From the NCBI GenBank assembly GCA_017444015.1, contig JAFSXN010000052.1:1-52664 (forward strand): a stretch of DNA of 52,664 nucleotides, written 5' to 3'. Position 1 is the stretch's first letter. The number at the start of each line of letters is the position of its first letter. Shown in pieces: positions 6,023 through 14,449 of the stretch. The stretch comes from Lachnospiraceae bacterium. Lineage in GTDB: Bacteria > Bacillota > Clostridia > Lachnospirales > Lachnospiraceae. The notes beneath the pieces are model-generated. The model was not told the origin of the DNA and made no database searches. It worked only from the letters and a program-made list of their open reading frames with translations. A program made the translations under genes and the position numbers.

Positions 6023-7774
6023 TCAGGCCAGAGAATGCAGGACCTTCACCATAGCGTCGATATCCTCCGGTGAGTTATAGAGCGCAAGTGTCGGCCGTAT
6101 GGAGCCCTCGTAACCGAAGCGTCTGAGAACGGGCTGCGCGCAGTGATGTCCTGTCCGCACCGCGATCCCGTACCGATTCAGCTGCTCTCCCACCTCATCG
6201 TCCGAATATCCGTCCAGTTTAAAGGACAGTGCCGAAGCCTTATCCAAAGCCGTTCCGATCAGGTGCAGTCCCTTGACACGGCGCATTTCCCGCATCGCGT
6301 ACTGCAAAAGCTCCTGCTCCCACTTCTGTACAGCGGGCATACCAATCTCCATCAGATACGTCAAAGCCGCTCCGAGACCCACGGCATCGGCGATACTTCC
6401 GGTCCCCGCCTCAAACTTGTTGGGAAGATCATTGTAAATCGTCCGCTCAAAGGTCACATCCGCAATCATATTTCCGCCGCCATGGTAGGGCGAGGCCGCC
6501 TCAAGCAGCGGGCGTTTTCCGTACACCACACCTATTCCGGCAGGCGCAAAGATCTTGTGTCCGGAGAAGACAAAGAAATCCGCGTCTAACGCCGATACAT
6601 CCACCGGCATATGGGCAACCGACTGCGCCCCGTCGATCAGGACCGGAACACCGTGACTATGTGCGATCCTTATGAGCTCCGCTGCCGGAGTGACTGTACC
6701 TAAGACATTGGAGACCTGTGTAACCGCAACGAACTTCGTCTGCTTCGTAAACAGCCTCTCGTATTCCGAAAGGATCAGCTGCCCCGACTCGTCGCAGGGG
6801 ATCACCTTGATCACCGCTCCCGTTTTCTGCGCCGCCAACTGCCAGGGTACGATATTCGCGTGATGCTCAAGGATCGAAACGATGATCTCATCGCCCGGCG
6901 AAAGCATGGGCCGTACAAAGGCATCCGCCACCAGATTGATCCCCTCCGTGGTTCCCCGGACAAAAATGATCTCGTCCGAAGAGGGGGCTCCGATAAACTT
7001 CCTTACGATCTCCCTCGCGTTCTCATAGGCGTCAGTGGAGCGGGCCGCCAACGTATGTGCCCCTCTGTGCACATTCGAATTTTCCTGCTCATAATATTTC
7101 ACTAACCGGTCGATCACCACCTGCGGCTTCTGGGTCGTCGCCCCGTTATCCAGCCAAACCAGCCGATTCCCGCCGACCCTTTCCGAAAGGATCGGAAAAT
7201 CCGAACGGATCTGCGAAAGTGTTTTGCTGCCGATATAAATATGATCATCCCGGTCGGTGGCGATGGAAGGCCTTGCATTCTGCGAAGACGCAATGAAATC
7301 TCCGGAAAGGGAGGTCGGTGCGTCAATAGCTCTGCTGTTCTTCAGGGCCTCTTCCTGAGATACAACAACCGGAGAATACGAACGGTCAGCCGGAGTTTCC
7401 TTTGTCCCGAGGCTTTTTCCCGTATTCGCAGGGACCCTGATCGCCGGCTCCTCAGTTATACCCTGGTCAAAGGAGAACATGGCGTTTGCCAGCTCCTCTA
7501 ATTCGCCTGCGCTCGGAAGTCCGTACAGCTCTTCAAAGGAAGAAGCATAGGCGGCCTCATCCTGCCCGAAGGGATCATAGTTCGTATCTGCCCAGCTATT
7601 CTGGGCAGATACGGCAGCCGGGGCTGCTTGCGCATTGGAAATGCCCCGGCTGCTTGACTCCGCAGCTTTATTGGTATGCCACTCGCAAGTCTGCGAGCGG
7701 CTGATCGGGAAATTACCATAATTCAGTCCGGATGCTCCGTAGAGCCCAGGATCAATCGTAGTCATAGTACTCAC
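6023..7774 (-). CDS. Cysteine desulfurase with long disordered tail, encapsulin cargo type
   Basis: A 583-residue protein. The C-terminal 400 residues are a SufS-like (group II) cysteine desulfurase: PLP lysine K407 in SGHKIFAP and catalytic cysteine C545 in RTGHHCAQP. It converts cysteine to alanine and enzyme persulfide. The first 180 or so residues are rich in Ala, Ser, Gly and Pro, without a fold I recognise. They contain short motifs spaced by filler (LYGASGLNYG, YDPFG, ELYGLPSAGELEELANAMFS). Desulfurases that travel with family 2A encapsulins carry just such an N-terminal targeting tail; the LA-x-A-x-FS-like motif recalls it. The gene overlaps the end of the encapsulin gene by 23 bases. 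The given start is a GTG; an ATG three codons later, after GGTGAG, is an equally good start. Confidence 0.93.
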   Translation of the reverse strand: MSTMTTIDPGLYGASGLNYGNFPISRSQTCEWHTNKAAESSSRGISNAQAAPAAVSAQNSWADTNYDPFGQDEAAYASSFEELYGLPSAGELEELANAMFSFDQGITEEPAIRVPANTGKSLGTKETPADRSYSPVVVSQEEALKNSRAIDAPTSLSGDFIASSQNARPSIATDRDDHIYIGSKTLSQIRSDFPILSERVGGNRLVWLDNGATTQKPQVVIDRLVKYYEQENSNVHRGAHTLAARSTDAYENAREIVRKFIGAPSSDEIIFVRGTTEGINLVADAFVRPMLSPGDEIIVSILEHHANIVPWQLAAQKTGAVIKVIPCDESGQLILSEYERLFTKQTKFVAVTQVSNVLGTVTPAAELIRIAHSHGVPVLIDGAQSVAHMPVDVSALDADFFVFSGHKIFAPAGIGVVYGKRPLLEAASPYHGGGNMIADVTFERTIYNDLPNKFEAGTGSIADAVGLGAALTYLMEIGMPAVQKWEQELLQYAMREMRRVKGLHLIGTALDKASALSFKLDGYSDDEVGEQLNRYGIAVRTGHHCAQPVLRRFGYEGSIRPTLALYNSPEDIDAMVKVLHSLA

Positions 7775-8711
7775 CTACCTCAACATCCTCAAGCACAGCC
7801 AACGCGTCATCCGCTAAAACAGCCGCCGAGCAGTACAGAGAAAGCAGATAGGAAGCGACTCCCTTATCGTCGATCCCGCGGAAGCGCACCGAAAGTCCTC
7901 TGGAATGCTCATTCTTCAGGCCCGCCTGGAACAGACCGATCACGCCCCGCTTTGCCTCTCCGGTACGAAGCAGCAGAATATTGGTCTTTCCGCTCTGGGA
8001 CTTGGGGTTCTTCAGCCCATCCACCAACAGCTTATCTGTCGGGATGATCGGGATCCCCCGCCAGGTCAGAAAGGTCCCGCCCTGGATATTCGTAGTTACA
8101 GGAGGAACTCCTCTCCTGGTGCATTCTCTCTCAAACGCCGCGATCGCCCTGGGATGCGCAAGGAAGAAGGAAGGCTCCTTCCATACCTTTGTGATCAGCT
8201 CATCGAGATCATCCGGGGTCGGCGCGCCGTTTCTGGTCTGGATCCGCTGGGAATCCGCCGCGTTTTTCAGAAGCCCGTAGTCGTCGTTATTGATCAGCTG
8301 GCTTTCCTGGCGCTCTCTCAGCGACTCGATCGCAAGCCCCAGCTGCTCCTGCACCTGATCATAGGGTGCGCTGTAAACATCCTCAATCGCCGTATTGACG
8401 TTGATGATCGTAGAAATCGAATTCAGCCGATACTCCCTGGGCTCGGTCTGATACTCGACATAACCCGCGGGGATGATATCCGACTTCTTTGTCTGACTGC
8501 ACAGCACATCCAACGGCGTATCTCCCTCGACAACCCGGTTGACCCGGTAGATACCGCTCTCAAGGCCTTTGAACTCAAGGAGCCTTGCGAGCCATTTCGG
8601 CGTCAATGCTCCGTACTGCGGTTTGGTTTTGGTCACATTCGCGAGATTATAGGCTGCTGCCGCGCCTAACGCGTTGATCCCCTGTGCCTGTGTTTCTGTT
8701 TCTTTTGCCAT
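7752..8711 (-). CDS. Family 2A encapsulin shell protein (SrpI-like)
   Basis: A 319-residue shell protein with the HK97 phage-capsid fold. Recognised from the INALGAAAAYNLANVTKTKP N-arm, the LLEFKGLESGIYRVNRV E-loop region, the FFLAHPRAIAAFERECTRRG spine segment and the C-terminal RFRGIDDKGVASYLLSLYCS strand. It is the usual length of family 2A and has no cyclic-nucleotide-binding insert, which separates it from family 2B. Family 2A shells package cysteine desulfurase, and at least one has been reported to store elemental sulfur. The start chosen is the ATG eight bases after GGAGG; an in-frame ATG eight codons upstream lacks a site. It overlaps the desulfurase gene, which fits co-assembly of shell and cargo. 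No other encapsulin gene is seen in the window. Confidence 0.93.
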   Translation of the reverse strand: MAKETETQAQGINALGAAAAYNLANVTKTKPQYGALTPKWLARLLEFKGLESGIYRVNRVVEGDTPLDVLCSQTKKSDIIPAGYVEYQTEPREYRLNSISTIINVNTAIEDVYSAPYDQVQEQLGLAIESLRERQESQLINNDDYGLLKNAADSQRIQTRNGAPTPDDLDELITKVWKEPSFFLAHPRAIAAFERECTRRGVPPVTTNIQGGTFLTWRGIPIIPTDKLLVDGLKNPKSQSGKTNILLLRTGEAKRGVIGLFQAGLKNEHSRGLSVRFRGIDDKGVASYLLSLYCSAAVLADDALAVLEDVEVGEYYDYD

Positions 8712-8794
8712 GTTACTGTCCTCCGTTTCTGGCATAAAATATTGTTATCTCCATAAAATAAAGTAAGTGTCCGTTAAACAGGATATATTTTCTC

Positions 8795-10273
8795 CTACAG
8801 CCATGCGCCTTCGTTGGAAAATACGATATCCTTTGCCGCGTCGATCCCGCCCTTGAGGTTGAACATCGGGCCCTGATAACCGGCCTCTCTCAGCGTATTC
8901 ACCGCTAAGATGCTGCGCTTGCCCTCCTTGCAGATAAATACCGTATCTACCTGCGGGTCCAGCTCCTTCTGCCTTCTTGCCAGCTGGCCAATGGGAATGG
9001 CGATCGCGTTTGGGAAGCGGTGGATCGCCCGTTCGTGCGGCTCTCTGACATCAATGATCGTTACGGGCTCCCCCTGCTCGATCCTTGCCATCAGCTCCTC
9101 CGGTTCGATCCCCTCTACAGGAAGCTCGCTCTCGTCCTCCTTTAAGCCGCAGAAATCCTCATAGTCAAAGTCCTCCACCTCGGTAAGCGTCGGAGCCTTT
9201 CCGCAGATCGGACAGGTATCGCTCTTGTGTACCGAAAGGAGATGGGATCTCAGATACAGACTGTCGATCGTAAGGAGCTTCCCCGAAAGACTGTCTCCGA
9301 TCTCCGCAAGGAGCTTTAACGCCTCTGTCGCCATAATACTGCCTGCGATCCCGGAAAGAGGGCTTATGGTCCCGCCGGACGCGCAGCTTGGAACAAGTCC
9401 CGGAGGCGGGGGCGAGGGAAAAATACATCGAAGACAAGGTCCGTCCCCCACATTCAGGATCGCGACCTCCCCCTCGAACTGATAAACCGCGCCGAAGATT
9501 AACGGGATCCTGTACAGAGCGCAGGCATCATTGATCAGATATCGGGATTTGAACTGATCCGAACAATCTAACACCAGATCGCAATCCTCGATGAGCTCTG
9601 TGATATTCTCAGCGCTTACCGGCGTATTTACCGTCTCGGTTTCGATCGATCTGTCAATATTCCGTATGCTGTCCTTCGCGGAAGCAGCCTTAGGACGGTT
9701 GACATCTCTGAGGGAATGGATCGGCTGGCTCTGAAGGTCACTTACAAGGACCTCCTTTTCATCGATCACCCGAAGGAAGCCGACTCCGGCTCCCGCAAGA
9801 TACTGGATCACAGGAGAGCCCAGGGCCCCTGCCCCGAACACGGCGACTCTCGCGGCCCGAAAACGCTTCTGTCCCTTGACGCCGATCTCCTTTAACATCA
9901 GATGTTTGGAAAATCGATCGATCTCCTTATCGTCTAACTTGATCTCCTTTCTCCTCTCATCGGAGATCAGAACAGGACGCTTTTCCTGCTCCTCCTTATC
10001 CGCCGCTCCTCCGGCAATGACCGGCAAAAGCAGAAGCTCCGTCTCTTTTGGAAGGGGAAGATCCCAGTGATCCTGCGAGGTATGATCCTCGGAACCTGCA
10101 AAGATCCGGATAAATTCCCTGAGTCCTCCATCCTCGGTAAAGAGCGCCTCCTTTGTCTCCGGAAACGCCTTGATCAAAGCATTCAGAACCTCTCTGACGC
10201 TGCCTCCTTCCGCTTCGATATGATCCTGCTTCTGAAAAAAGGAGCGAAGCGTCGCCGCCACATATATCCTCAT
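8795..10273 (-). CDS. MoaD-E1(MoeB)-rhodanese triple fusion
   Basis: A 492-residue fusion. Residues 1-89 are a MoaD-like beta-grasp carrier ending in Gly88-Gly89, which here continues into a linker rather than ending the chain. Residues 118-350 are an E1 domain with GAGALG (147-152), an SDQF aspartate region, and zinc pairs CLRC (280-283) and CPIC (354-357). Residues 390-490 are a rhodanese domain with active-site loop CKEGKRS (Cys448). The E1 motif normally NLxRQ reads DLQSQ, losing the ATP-contacting arginine, so adenylation by this domain is doubtful. It is the first gene after the promoter, with GGAGG seven bases before the ATG. It may carry or relay persulfide; release of the MoaD part would need proteolysis. 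Confidence 0.9.
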   Translation of the reverse strand: MRIYVAATLRSFFQKQDHIEAEGGSVREVLNALIKAFPETKEALFTEDGGLREFIRIFAGSEDHTSQDHWDLPLPKETELLLLPVIAGGAADKEEQEKRPVLISDERRKEIKLDDKEIDRFSKHLMLKEIGVKGQKRFRAARVAVFGAGALGSPVIQYLAGAGVGFLRVIDEKEVLVSDLQSQPIHSLRDVNRPKAASAKDSIRNIDRSIETETVNTPVSAENITELIEDCDLVLDCSDQFKSRYLINDACALYRIPLIFGAVYQFEGEVAILNVGDGPCLRCIFPSPPPPGLVPSCASGGTISPLSGIAGSIMATEALKLLAEIGDSLSGKLLTIDSLYLRSHLLSVHKSDTCPICGKAPTLTEVEDFDYEDFCGLKEDESELPVEGIEPEELMARIEQGEPVTIIDVREPHERAIHRFPNAIAIPIGQLARRQKELDPQVDTVFICKEGKRSILAVNTLREAGYQGPMFNLKGGIDAAKDIVFSNEGAWL

Positions 10274-10292
10274 AGCAAAGCCTCCGAGTTAT

Positions 10293-10319
10293 TAATTCCT
10301 ACCTTTTCTATAGGACTTA
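10293..10319 (-). promoter_or_regulatory. Palindromic operator in the sulfur operon leader
   Basis: Half-sites TAATTCCTA and TAGGACTTA are separated by nine bases and pair with one mismatch. The site starts at the predicted transcription start, where a bound repressor would block the promoter. It resembles sites of Rrf2-type sulfur regulators in spacing, but the regulator is unknown. Confidence 0.5.
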
Positions 10320-10326
10320 TGTGCTT

Positions 10327-10355
10327 ACTATAATATGTTTTACTCAGACTGTCAA
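10327..10355 (-). promoter_or_regulatory. Strong sigma-A promoter of the sulfur operon
   Basis: On the minus strand a consensus -35 TTGACA (10355-10350) and a -10 TATAGT (10332-10327) are 17 bases apart. Transcription would start near 10320, about 47 bases before the MoaD-E1-rhodanese ATG. Confidence 0.8.
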
Positions 10356-10375
10356 CACTTTCCGGAGAGATTTCC

Positions 10376-10876
10376 ATGATGTCAGGCTCAAAGACGGAAA
10401 TTTACTACTATATTGACGTAGCCGATACTATGACGGGGCTCTGCAAAAAATATGATGTCCCGCCCAAAATGCTGCACATCGAGATTACGGAAACCGCGGT
10501 AGCCGACGAGACCTTAAACAACAAGCATCAGATCGAGCTTTTGCAGGAAAGAGGTTTTACCGTCGAGATCGACGACTTCGGGAAGGGCTCTTCTTCCTTA
10601 AGTCTGTTAAAGGATATCAAGGCGGATGTGTTAAAGATCGATATGGGGTTTTTGAACCAGAGTGAGGAATCCGCCCGGGGAAATGTGATTTTGGAATCGG
10701 TGATCGATATGGCAAAGCGCCTCGGAATGGAGGTCATCTCCGAAGGCGTCGAGACCGAAAAGCAGCTTGCCAATCTGACCGAGTTGGGCTGTGATATGTT
10801 TCAGGGGTATTTCTTCTCACGCCCCATTCCTGTCGCCGCCTTCGAAGAGCTGGTCCGGGAAGGGTTTTCGACATAA
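10376..10876 (+). pseudogene. 5'-truncated EAL-domain gene
   Basis: Encodes only the C-terminal two thirds of a c-di-GMP phosphodiesterase domain. Visible are EITETAV, IDDFGKGSSS, LKIDMGF, EGVET and the terminal QGYFFSRP. The first part of the domain, including the EAL motif itself, is missing, so metal and substrate binding cannot be complete. Similarity begins around VADTMTGLCKKYDVPP. A GGAGAG before the ATG leaves open that the fragment is translated. It sits directly upstream of the sulfur operon promoter, divergent from it, and is followed by a good terminator. A remnant of a larger signalling gene is likeliest. Confidence 0.75.
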
Positions 10877-10881
10877 TAACG

Positions 10882-10924
10882 AAAAAACAGCCGCAGAGCT
10901 TTTCTCCCTGCGGCTGTTTTTCTC
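10882..10924. terminator. Bidirectional intrinsic terminator
   Basis: Stem CAGCCGCAG/CTGCGGCTG, flanked by an A run on the left and a T run on the right. It lies between the convergent EAL remnant and the minus-strand gene at 10959. Confidence 0.88.
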
Positions 10925-10958
10925 ATTTGCGCCAGAGGAGAAGTCGCCTCCCTTCAGG

Positions 10959-11183
10959 TTACGTCGGGGACGGCACCTTATATTCAAGGGGTACAACCAG
11001 ATATTCCTTCTTTAAGATCTTCTCCAGCGCGTCCGACGCCCGCTCCGTATCCGGATACTCCACTAAAAGCGTACTGTCATCGTCTAACTGGAAGTAACAG
11101 ATATTCTCATCCACGGTCGCGGAGATCACGTTTCCGTACACCTCCTGGATTCTGAAATTTTTAGATATTCCAATCCGCATCAT
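10959..11183 (-). CDS. Small hypothetical protein
   Basis: A protein of about 74 residues, beginning MMRIGISKNFRIQEVYGNVI, with no membrane segment. It looks like a compact beta-rich domain ending in an amphipathic helix (ERASDALEKILKKE). The start chosen is the ATG seven bases after GGGAGG; a frame open further upstream has no site. I do not recognise the family. It lies alone between a terminator and the truncated DUF1703 gene, so context suggests no role. Confidence 0.6.
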   Translation of the reverse strand: MMRIGISKNFRIQEVYGNVISATVDENICYFQLDDDSTLLVEYPDTERASDALEKILKKEYLVVPLEYKVPSPT

Positions 11184-11296
11184 AGCCATTCCTCCCTTCT
11201 GTCTTGAAAAAAACGACTTCTCTTCTACCTCTATCATAGCATTTTCAGGGGGTTTGTCAATTGGTTCCGCCTATTACGTCCCGCCTGTTTCTGCCC

Positions 11297-12366
11297 TTAT
11301 TTTACATACCTCTCAATCCTGCAGGTATGGGTCTTGTCCTTTTCGTCATAATTGATTCCGACAAACAAAAGATTGCCTTCATAATGGGAAAGGCAGTCAA
11401 AATATCTCTTCTCTTTGATCTGATCCAGCGCGCTCTCCGTACTGCTGTTCCTCTTCAGTTCGATTATGAGCGCCGGATCCGTCTGTTTGATCGGTGTAAA
11501 GACAACATCGGCAAATCCGCGCCCCGATGTTGCCTCCCTTATGATCGTATATTTATTGATCGCATAAAGATAAGCCAGATAAATGGCGCTCTGCAAAGCA
11601 TCTTCATTGTTATAGCTGCGATTGCCCGTCACATGGATATGACTTTCATCGAGTGCCCTGGCAACCGCTTCTTCGTCGCCGTCAATAGTCGCTTGCAGGA
11701 GCTCTTTAGAAGCACGGATGATATTGTCGGTTTCCTCATACTCATCCACAACCGCTGCAGCGAATTCCCACTCCTGCCATATCTCCCGGTTTGGTATGCG
11801 GCAGGTTCCGTTTTCTTCATCATATGCCAGATATCCGATGTGAAGGAGATACGTAAAGATATCATCACGGGTCGCAAAATCCGTGAGCGTATTCATATAG
11901 GACGTAACGCGGACATCAACCGACTCTCCGGCCATCATACGGATCACAGCGTCCCTCGTACCCTTGAAATTCTCTCTCAGTCGTTCCGCGATGACCTGAT
12001 AGGTGGATGTCTGACTCCAGTAGCTCTTAAACTTCCTGTCCTCAACAGCCATCACCACAGATTCAGGATTATATATTTCCAGACCGTGCTGTCTGTATCC
12101 GTCGTACCAGCTCCTGCACTCCGCGTAATCCAAACCATGCTCATCACAAAGAGTATGCACTTCATCATCGGTAAATCCCACATATTCCGCAAGGTCCCTG
12201 GCATCCAGGATTGTATACTCCCTGAAATTATTCAGCTTTGATTGGATCCGGTCCCGAACCACCGGCAAAATCCCGGTCAGATACGAAAGAGCTATTGCCT
12301 GCCTTACTGTATCGCTCTTAAACAGCCCGTTCAGGAAACTCAGGTATCTGGAAAAAAGCTCACCGC
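11297..12366 (-). pseudogene. DUF1703-type PD-(D/E)XK nuclease-like gene truncated by a repeat
   Basis: Encodes the middle and C-terminal parts of a protein from the AAA-ATPase-like/DUF1703 family. Typical features are ILPVVRDRIQSKLNNFREYT, WYDGYR...IYNPESVV, and a nuclease fold ending with GFADVVFTP and LIIELKR (the D and E-x-K of PD-(D/E)XK). The N-terminal ATPase-like domain of about 200 residues is missing. The reading frame runs back without a start codon (RYLSFLNGLFKSDTVRQAIA is still recognisable) until it meets the 103-bp repeat at 12367. A TTG at 12268 could start a 323-residue product but has no good site. Probably inactive. Confidence 0.75.
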
Positions 12367-12469
12367 TATACTGGTTAACGATTTTCGTTGCCGATCAACC
12401 GGACTCGCAAACGCAATTCCAGTACGTTTACTTTATCAAAAACGGCAATTAATTGCGTTCGCGAGTATA
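12367..12469 (+). repeat. 103-bp palindromic repeat at a gene truncation point
   Basis: Identical by eye to the copy at 3443-3545. It is flanked by GC on both sides (GC-TATACT and AGTATA-GC). The interrupted reading frame of the DUF1703 gene stops at one edge, and the small reading frame at 12449 ends within it. Confidence 0.95.
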
Positions 12470-12634
12470 GCGTCTTTCCCCTATCCCATAAACGGCATCG
12501 AGATAAATACCCCACGCACAAACCAAAAGGATACTAACAAAGACTCCCAATACTTGCAAAACCGGTTTCCAATGAGATTTACGGGGCTGGATGAAAACCA
12601 TTTTACTGTAGAACCCCATAGTATCCGGCGTCAT
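12449..12634 (-). CDS. Possible small membrane protein, C-terminus supplied by a repeat
   Basis: A 61-residue frame starting six bases after the end of the upstream ATPase gene, with GAGG five bases before its ATG. One membrane-spanning segment is predicted by eye (PVLQVLGVFVSILLVCAWGI). The last codons lie in the 103-bp repeat, so any original gene has been cut there. It may be a real but truncated small gene or a chance frame. Confidence 0.3.
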   Translation of the reverse strand: MTPDTMGFYSKMVFIQPRKSHWKPVLQVLGVFVSILLVCAWGIYLDAVYGIGERRYTRERN

Positions 12635-12640
12635 CCCGCC

Positions 12641-14236
12641 TCACACCGTCCCTTCAATCAGCGTCTTCCCGCCGATCTCCACCCTTCTCACTCCGGTTTC
12701 CTTGTTCTTGTTGAAGTTAAAGCTCAGCATATAGCCCTTCCTCAGTCCGAAATAGTCGAGGTACTCGCTGATCTGCCGCTCGCCTTTCGCATTGTAGCGC
12801 TCGCCGCGCCAAATCTTTAGCTCGATGATATACTGCTTCCCGAGGTAATCCACCACAACGTCAGTCCTTGTCTGATCCCTCGTCTGCGCCTCGATATAGT
12901 AATTTCCGGTTCCGTTGATGATCGGCCTTAAATATAGAAGAAACAGCTCCCTCCCGTCCTTTTCTTTGAATTTTCCCTTCAACGGGCCAAATACCTTGTG
13001 ATAGGTATCGATGAACCGCTCCAGAATCAGCGACATATCGAGCTGCCCATCATGAATGAAAATATTTTTCTGCGCGGCTCCCTCATTTGCAAATTCGCTG
13101 TTTTGAAGCTCTTCGTCCGAAAGAAACAGGTTATACAGCCGGGTTTCAAAAACCCGATTAACAATAACCGCCTTTCCGTTCTGACTTCGTATAAATCCAT
13201 ACATTTCCATTTGTCGAAGTTCTTCCTGATCCGGATTATAGGAGGCTGTATCCCCCTCCATTAAAATCTTGCGAAGCGTCTCCCGCAGCTCCGGATAATT
13301 CACCAGCTTTCCCGTAAGGGATTCAAAAAGCGTGTTCCGCTCACAAAGCAGACGCTTGACCGCCTCATCAATTCCTACGAGGGTCCAGGCACCGGAAAGC
13401 GAGGAAAACCCCATATCCTCCCAATACAGATCAATGAGCTGACAGATCCGGGACACGAGGAACGGATAACCGCTCGTATAGTCCTCGATGCTCTGAGCGA
13501 TCGCCGTAAGCTCCATCCCCGTCCGATGATCGGTCTCGTACTCCGAAAGCATACCGGCAATCTCCTCCGTACTAAACTCCATCCGTACCAGAAAATCCGC
13601 CGCGATATTCCAGGGACTGTTTACCCTGTGCTGCGCCTCATCCCGTATCTTGCTTTTCAGGTGCCTGATATCGGTCACTCCGGCAAAAATCACCGATTGA
13701 AACGCAGGCGCATCCTCGGTATCCCGGCGGATATAACCTTCGCGAAGCTGCGCCAGAAAGTCTAAGAACACCTGGTTGTTGCTCGCACTGTCCACCTCGT
13801 CGATCATCAGAACGATCGGTTTTTCCGACGCTGCAATCCATTTACGGAATATGCGAAACAGACTGTACATCCGGACACTGCTTCTTTCCTGTCCGACCAA
13901 ACCCTGCAACGCCTCAGCAACGTCTTCGGGAACGTAAAAACCGGAAAAATCGACGAGATCAAGGATAATTTGTGCCATAGCCGCAGAAAAATCCGCCTCG
14001 TCCTGAAACGAATCATATCCAAGGCTCTGAAAATCCAGCGAAAGGACAACATATTCCTTTTTCAGATATTGCTTCAGCGCAAACAGCGTCGTCGTTTTCC
14101 CGTACTGCCGCCCGCGATTGATCGTAAAATACTTTCCCGCGTCCACCATTGTCTTGATCTGCTTCACCCGCTCGGTCAGATCAACCATATAATGCTTTTG
14201 CGGAATACAGACCGCCGTCGTATTAAACTCCTTCAT
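12641..14236 (-). CDS. AAA-like ATPase with C-terminal PD-(D/E)XK domain
   Basis: A 531-residue protein. The N-terminal half is a STAND/AAA-like P-loop ATPase (AAA_35 type) with a Walker A variant NRGRQYGKTTT (about 40-50) and Walker B PIVLMIDEVDSASN (about 140-153). The C-terminal part has RTDVVVDYLGKQYIIELKIW, giving the D...E-x-K core of a PD-(D/E)XK nuclease-like domain. Proteins of this design are common, often in many copies, in gut Clostridia and Bacteroidetes. Mobile-element or defence roles are suspected but unproven. The ATG has AGGAG seven bases upstream. It lies in the decayed accessory zone beside another PD-(D/E)XK gene. Intact by length. Confidence 0.85.
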   Translation of the reverse strand: MKEFNTTAVCIPQKHYMVDLTERVKQIKTMVDAGKYFTINRGRQYGKTTTLFALKQYLKKEYVVLSLDFQSLGYDSFQDEADFSAAMAQIILDLVDFSGFYVPEDVAEALQGLVGQERSSVRMYSLFRIFRKWIAASEKPIVLMIDEVDSASNNQVFLDFLAQLREGYIRRDTEDAPAFQSVIFAGVTDIRHLKSKIRDEAQHRVNSPWNIAADFLVRMEFSTEEIAGMLSEYETDHRTGMELTAIAQSIEDYTSGYPFLVSRICQLIDLYWEDMGFSSLSGAWTLVGIDEAVKRLLCERNTLFESLTGKLVNYPELRETLRKILMEGDTASYNPDQEELRQMEMYGFIRSQNGKAVIVNRVFETRLYNLFLSDEELQNSEFANEGAAQKNIFIHDGQLDMSLILERFIDTYHKVFGPLKGKFKEKDGRELFLLYLRPIINGTGNYYIEAQTRDQTRTDVVVDYLGKQYIIELKIWRGERYNAKGERQISEYLDYFGLRKGYMLSFNFNKNKETGVRRVEIGGKTLIEGTV

Positions 14237-14449
14237 CCCAGAACTCCTTTAATCATAAGGTTCTCCTTAAGATTACCCCCTATTCCGGGTTTTCACAAGA
14301 AGAACCTGCCGGAAAATCTTCCTACTATAAAACGCAAGAAAAAACAAGAACAAGCTGTTAAAAAAAAATTCTCTCCCTTTTTTGCTCTTTCTATGATCAA
14401 TATTCAACTTTCTCAGAATAATTCCACATGTTTTTTCGTATATTGACCT

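Noticed and set aside
7905-8669. Long plus-strand reading frame opposite the encapsulin gene
   Set aside because: It is antisense to a clear family 2A encapsulin, has no ribosome binding site, and its product has arginine-rich, low-information composition.
11261-12241. 326-codon plus-strand frame opposite the DUF1703 gene
   Set aside because: The minus strand encodes recognisable family motifs; the plus-strand product resembles nothing known and has no start signals.
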